Positions 6,612 to 9,370 of a stretch of 9,370 nt of DNA are shown in pieces; within the stretch, counting starts at the first letter, position 1; each line of letters starts with the position of its first letter. Origin of the DNA: Elstera litoralis (lineage in GTDB: Bacteria; Pseudomonadota; Alphaproteobacteria; Elsterales; Elsteraceae); assembly GCF_000963705.1 (NCBI RefSeq), contig NZ_LAJY01000203.1:1-9370 (forward strand). The letters are read 5' to 3'. The notes beneath the pieces were generated by a model. It saw only the letters and a list, made by a program, of their open reading frames with translations. It ran no database searches and was not told the origin of the DNA. The position numbers were made by a program, and so were the translations under genes.

Positions 6612-6621
6612 GAGCGTGAGA

Positions 6622-7351
6622 ATGGCCGAACTTCGGCGACGGGAAACCTTAACGGCAAAATTGGTGCAAACCTTGGGCGAACGGATCGCCAAAGGCACCT
6701 ATCCGCGCGGCGATAAACTGCCGAGTGAGATTGAAATGATTGAGGAGTTTGGTGTCAGCCGCACGGGTGGTGCGCGAGGCGATTGCGACGCTGAGGGCGA
6801 ACGGGCTGGTCTCGACCCATCAAGGTGTCGGCGCGTTTGTTCTGCAAAGCGATATCGTCCAGCCGTTCCGCATCGAAGAAGCGCATCTCGATGTGGTGAA
6901 AGAGGTTCTGTCGGTGCTCGAATTGCGCATCGGGTTTGAAGCCGAGGCGGCGGCGCTCGCGGCCCAGCGGCGGCAGGAAAGCCATTTGACGGCGCTGCGG
7001 GCCTCGCTTGAGCGGATGCAGCGCGCCATTGCCGTGGGCGAAGATGCCGTGGAAGCCGATTTGGATTTCCACCGCGCCATTGCTGAGGCGACCGAAAACC
7101 GCCATTTCGTCAATTTTTTCAATTATCTCGGGGCATTACTCATTCCGCGCACGCGCCTGCAAACCTTCCGCCTGCAAGACCAGTCGCGCACCGCCTATCT
7201 TGAGCGCGTGAACGGCGAGCATGAGGCGATTTTCCAAGCCATCGAGCGCCAGGACAGCGATTCGGCGCGCGCGGCGATGCGCGTGCATTTGGCCGGAAGC
7301 CGGGAGCGGTTGCGCCTCAGCTTGCGGGAAGTCACCAATCTTCCCACCTAA
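6622..7351 (+). CDS. GntR-family transcriptional regulator with FCD ligand-binding domain, with apparent +1 frameshift
   Basis: A FadR-subfamily GntR regulator whose frame is broken by one extra base. From ATG 6622 the first frame gives the winged-helix start (GTYPRGDKLPSEIEMIEEFGVSRT, residues 25-48) and then turns into nonsense; the other frame resumes with VVREAIATLRANGLVSTHQGVGAFV. Removing one G from the GGG at 6765-6767 joins them into a typical 242-residue protein. The FCD domain (about 80-230) shows the metal/ligand residues expected: DLDFHRAI, GEHEAIFQAIE and ARAAMRVHL. GTG codons at 6610 and 6616 are alternative starts; the ATG is chosen because the GTGs overlap or abut the palindrome. 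Such regulators usually bind a pathway acid and derepress; a uronate or aldarate is the likely effector from context. The indel in the DNA-binding domain would inactivate it if real. Confidence 0.85.
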
Positions 7352-7531
7352 ACGCCGATTGGCGCAAGCTTCGATCGGTTTTAAGGGAAAGATGATTTTT
7401 TTAAATCTCCAACTTGTATGATGACATAGGAGATGTCATAGTCCTGTCACCCTATTCGTCCCCGAAAGCGCGGCGGCGGAGGGTGGAACCCCTGCCGCTG
7501 TAGAGGCGGGGGACTTATCTTTGGAGGACGC
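7352..7531 (+). promoter_or_regulatory. gntR-kdgD spacer with candidate kdgD promoter and leader hairpin
   Basis: This 180-base spacer contains two competing short hairpins after the gntR stop (CGCC/GGCG at 7353-7364; CCGAT/ATCGG at 7355-7378 followed by TTTT), which at best form a weak terminator. A candidate promoter is TTGTAT (7414-7419), 17 bases, CATAGT (7437-7442). A GC-rich hairpin CCCC-T-GCC/GGC-GGGG at 7489-7511 follows, 11 bases before the strong ribosome binding site GGAGGA (7523-7528). kdgD is thus likely to have its own start of transcription. Confidence 0.4.
7421..7439. promoter_or_regulatory. palindromic operator candidate in the kdgD promoter
   Basis: ATGACAT (7421-7427) and ATGTCAT (7433-7439) are perfect reverse complements around AGGAG. 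The dyad fills the spacer between the putative -35 and -10 boxes, a classical repressor position. The same TGACA/TGTCA half-sites, seven bases apart but in opposite orientation, occur before the TRAP gene. Confidence 0.5.
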
Positions 7532-8442
7532 ATGGATCCCCTGGCTCTTAAGAACGTGCTCGACAGCGGTTTGCTGTCGTTTCCGCTGACCGATTTCGAT
7601 GCGAGCGGCAATTTCAAAGCCGATACCTACCGCGACCGCTTGAATTGGCTGATGCCCTATGGCGCGTCGGCCCTGTTCGCGGCGGGCGGCACTGGCGAGT
7701 TTTTCTCGATTACCCCGGCGGAACATGGCGAGATTATTCGCGTCGCCGCCGAAACCTGCAAGACCGACGTGCCGATTATCGCCGGCACCGGCTACGGCAC
7801 GCGCCTTGCGATTGAATTGGCGCAGCAGGCCGAAAAAGCCGGCGCGGCGGGGCTGCTGGTACTGCCGCACTATCTGACCGAAGCCGATCAGGAAGGCGTG
7901 CGTCAGCATGTCGTCGCCATTTGTAAGGCGGTCAAGATTGGCGTGATCGTCTACAACCGCAACGTCTGCCGCCTGGGGCCGGACGCGCTGGCGCGGATTG
8001 CCGACGAATGCCCGAATTTCATCGGCTTCAAGGATGGGTTGGGCGACCTCGAACTGATGGCGAGCATCCGCCGCAAGTTGGGTGATCGGGTGGCCTACCT
8101 CGGCGTCTGCCGACGGCGGAACTGTTTGCCGAAGCCTATAATGCTATTGGCGTGCCGGTTTATTCCTCGGCGGTGTTCAACTTCATCCCGCGCACGGCGG
8201 TTGAATTTTACAAAGCCGTCGCGGCGCGCGATACGGCAACGACCGGGCGGATTCTCGATGAATTCTTCCTGCCTTACGCGAAGATCCGCAATCGCAAGGC
8301 GGGCTATGCCGTGAGCATCGTCAAGGCCGGGGCCACGATCGTCGGTAAAACAGCCGGGCCGGTGCGCACGCCGCTGATCGATCTGACGGAAGCCGAAAGC
8401 GCCGAATTGAAGGTGCTGATCGACCGGCTGGGGCCGCAATAG
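7532..8442 (+). CDS. kdgD: 5-dehydro-4-deoxyglucarate dehydratase, with apparent -1 frameshift
   Basis: A DHDPS/NAL-family (beta/alpha)8-barrel that dehydrates and decarboxylates 5-keto-4-deoxy-D-glucarate to alpha-ketoglutarate semialdehyde through a lysine Schiff base. Residues 1-190 are intact: FAAGGTGEF (49-57), LLVLPHYL (108-115), catalytic Tyr141 in VYNRN and Schiff-base Lys167 in GFKDG. The frame is lost after codon 191 (GGC, 8102-8104). Adding one G there restores LGGLPTAELFAEAYNAIG and continues to the stop at 8440-8442, giving a 303-residue protein, the same size as Agrobacterium KdgD as I recall it and alike throughout, including YSSAVFNFIPRTAVEFY and AIKNR-like KIRNRKAGYAVS. GGAGGA five bases before the ATG fixes the start. 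Its product is the substrate of the dehydrogenase at 1640-3091. The indel is more likely a sequence error than decay. Confidence 0.9.
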
Positions 8443-8453
8443 TCTCAGTCGCT

Positions 8454-8483
8454 ATAATCTTGTCATCTTGTTTGACAGATTAT
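8454..8483. promoter_or_regulatory. long imperfect palindrome between kdgD and the TRAP gene, candidate operator
   Basis: ATAATCTTGTCA (8454-8465) pairs with TGACA-GATTAT (8473-8483) apart from one unpaired T, around a 7-base centre. It carries a perfect TATAAT at 8453-8458 and a TTTGACAGATTAT stretch (8471-8483) resembling the motifs before chvE and the lactonase operon. The AT-rich stem lacks a following T-run, so it fits a protein-binding site better than a terminator. Start of the TRAP gene is 90 bases downstream. Confidence 0.5.
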
Positions 8484-8572
8484 GGAGGGGGGTTTAGGGT
8501 TCAGTCAACAACGCCGGTCTGCCGAGACAAAGGGCACAAAGCCATCGCAGCCGGACCATATGGGAGAGAAAC

Positions 8573-9370
8573 ATGAAGTATTCTGCGTTGCTTGCGACGG
8601 CTGCCGTCGCTTTGGCCTTGTCGTTGCCCACGATGGCGCGTGATTTCCGCTCGTCGGATGTGCATCCCAAAGAATATCCGACCGTTCAGGCCGTGATTTA
8701 CATGGGGAAGCTGATTTCGGAGCGCACGGCTGGCAAATATGACATTAAAGTCTTCCCGCAAAGCGCCCTTGGCTCGGAAAAAGACACGGTTGAGCAAACC
8801 AAAATCGGCGCGCTCGATATGGTGCGCGTGAATACCGCCGTTTTCACGGCCATTGCGCCGGAAACGCTGGTTCCGTCGCTGCCCTTCCTGTTCAAATCAA
8901 AGGACCATATGCGCCGGGTGCTCGACGGGCCGATCGGCGAAGAAATTCTGGCGGCGCTGGAGCCGCAGGGCTTCGTTGGCCTCGCTTTCTACGATAGCGG
9001 CTCGCGCTCGATTTACACGCCGAGCAAGCCGATCAAGACCGTTGCCGATATGAAGGGCCTCAAGGTCCGCGTGCAACAGTCCGATATGTGGGTATCGCTG
9101 ATGCAAGCCCTGGGCGCAAACGCCACGCCGCTGCCCTATGCCGAAGTCTATACCGCGCTGAAAACCGGCGTCGTCGATGCGGCCGAAAACAACTGGCCGT
9201 CGTATGATACGTCGCGCCACTTCGAAGTCGCCAAGTTCTATAGCCTCACTGAACATTCGATGGCCCCGGAACTTCTGGTTTTCTCGAAGAAGATTTGGGA
9301 TGGGCTTTCGGCGGATGAACGCAAGATCATCCGTGAAACAGCTAAACAATCGGTTCCTCATATGCGCAAG
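8573..9370 (+). CDS. TRAP transporter periplasmic substrate-binding protein, DctP family (3' end missing)
   Basis: The first 266 codons are open to the right edge. Residues 1-22 are a Sec signal peptide (Lys2, then a Leu/Ala core, cleavage probably after MA). The mature protein shows the DctP pattern: FPQSALGSEKDTVEQTKIGALDM (61-83), LPFLFKSKDHMRRVL (103-117), GFVGLAFYDSGSRSIYT (133-149), the conserved carboxylate-binding Arg166 in GLKVRVQQS and the ENNWPSY segment (205-211). TRAP binding proteins capture organic acids for sodium- or proton-coupled uptake through a DctQ/DctM membrane pair, whose genes would follow beyond the window. Together with udh and kdgD, a hexuronate or aldarate ligand is likely. 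GGGAGAGAAAC before the ATG is identical to the leader of the chvE-like gene. Confidence 0.92.
   Translation, partial: MKYSALLATAAVALALSLPTMARDFRSSDVHPKEYPTVQAVIYMGKLISERTAGKYDIKVFPQSALGSEKDTVEQTKIGALDMVRVNTAVFTAIAPETLVPSLPFLFKSKDHMRRVLDGPIGEEILAALEPQGFVGLAFYDSGSRSIYTPSKPIKTVADMKGLKVRVQQSDMWVSLMQALGANATPLPYAEVYTALKTGVVDAAENNWPSYDTSRHFEVAKFYSLTEHSMAPELLVFSKKIWDGLSADERKIIRETAKQSVPHMRK

Larger units (their letters stand above)
6421..6621. promoter_or_regulatory. divergent control region between the lactonase-udh operon and gntR
   Basis: A 201-base spacer with dense symmetry. Towards the lactonase, the minus strand has TATAAC (6480 to 6475) as a possible -10 box, with a weak TTGCGG 17 bases upstream, and the shared TTTGACA motif covers it. 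Towards gntR, TTGTCG (6539-6544), 18 bases and TATACT (6563-6568) make a reasonable sigma-70 promoter. This promoter lies inside a 9-bp inverted repeat (6536-6592), and a perfect palindrome follows at 6596-6611. The arrangement suits autoregulation and divergent control by the GntR protein; that is inference. Confidence 0.55.

Noticed and set aside
8454..8483. Rho-independent terminator after kdgD
   Set aside because: The stem is AT-rich, has a bulge, and is followed by GGAGGGGGG rather than a T-run.
1..9370. CRISPR array, tRNA/rRNA genes, insertion sequences or phage genes
   Set aside because: No regularly spaced repeats, no transposase or integrase coding frames, and no recognisable tRNA or rRNA segments were seen on either strand.

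Overview
The window looks like a chromosomal segment of a fairly GC-rich alphaproteobacterium, most plausibly a Rhodospirillales/Azospirillum-type or Rhizobium-type organism. The main grounds are a ChvE-type sugar-binding protein paired with a GbpR-like LysR regulator, a TRAP transporter binding protein, and a KdgD/uronate dehydrogenase pair very like those of Agrobacterium. The organism assignment is inference from protein resemblance, not from a database search.

Layout, left to right: (1) the start of a chvE-like ABC sugar-binding protein gene (minus strand, cut by the left edge) and a divergent gbpR-like LysR gene (plus). (2) A convergent aldehyde dehydrogenase of the alpha-ketoglutarate-semialdehyde type (minus). 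(3) A two-gene plus-strand unit, an O6-alkylguanine-DNA alkyltransferase whose reading frame is broken by one base, overlapping an isocitrate lyase/PEP-mutase family gene. (4) A minus-strand operon of an SMP-30/regucalcin-type lactonase followed by uronate dehydrogenase. (5) A plus-strand series of a GntR/FCD regulator (one extra base in the DNA-binding domain), kdgD (one base missing) and a DctP-type TRAP binding protein that runs off the right edge.

Read together, most genes fit oxidative breakdown of hexuronates (D-galacturonate/D-glucuronate). The TRAP system would import the acid, Udh oxidises it to an aldarolactone, and the SMP-30 protein opens the lactone. An aldarate dehydratase, not present here, would give 5-dehydro-4-deoxyglucarate. 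KdgD converts that to alpha-ketoglutarate semialdehyde, and the aldehyde dehydrogenase yields alpha-ketoglutarate. The GntR/FCD protein is the likely local regulator. The alkyltransferase and the ICL/PEPM gene do not obviously belong to this pathway.

The intergenic regions are rich in symmetric sites: a 16-bp perfect palindrome before gntR, a 9-bp inverted repeat around its putative promoter, TGACA/TGTCA palindromes before kdgD and dctP, and a repeated TTTGACA-type motif upstream of chvE, the lactonase operon and dctP. Three genes each carry a single-base indel with otherwise intact coding sequence, which suggests sequence errors at least as much as true pseudogenes. I see no RNA genes, insertion sequences or CRISPR arrays, no gene-free stretch longer than 300 bases, and no clear sign of a wholly new system. 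The regulatory architecture is the most interesting part.
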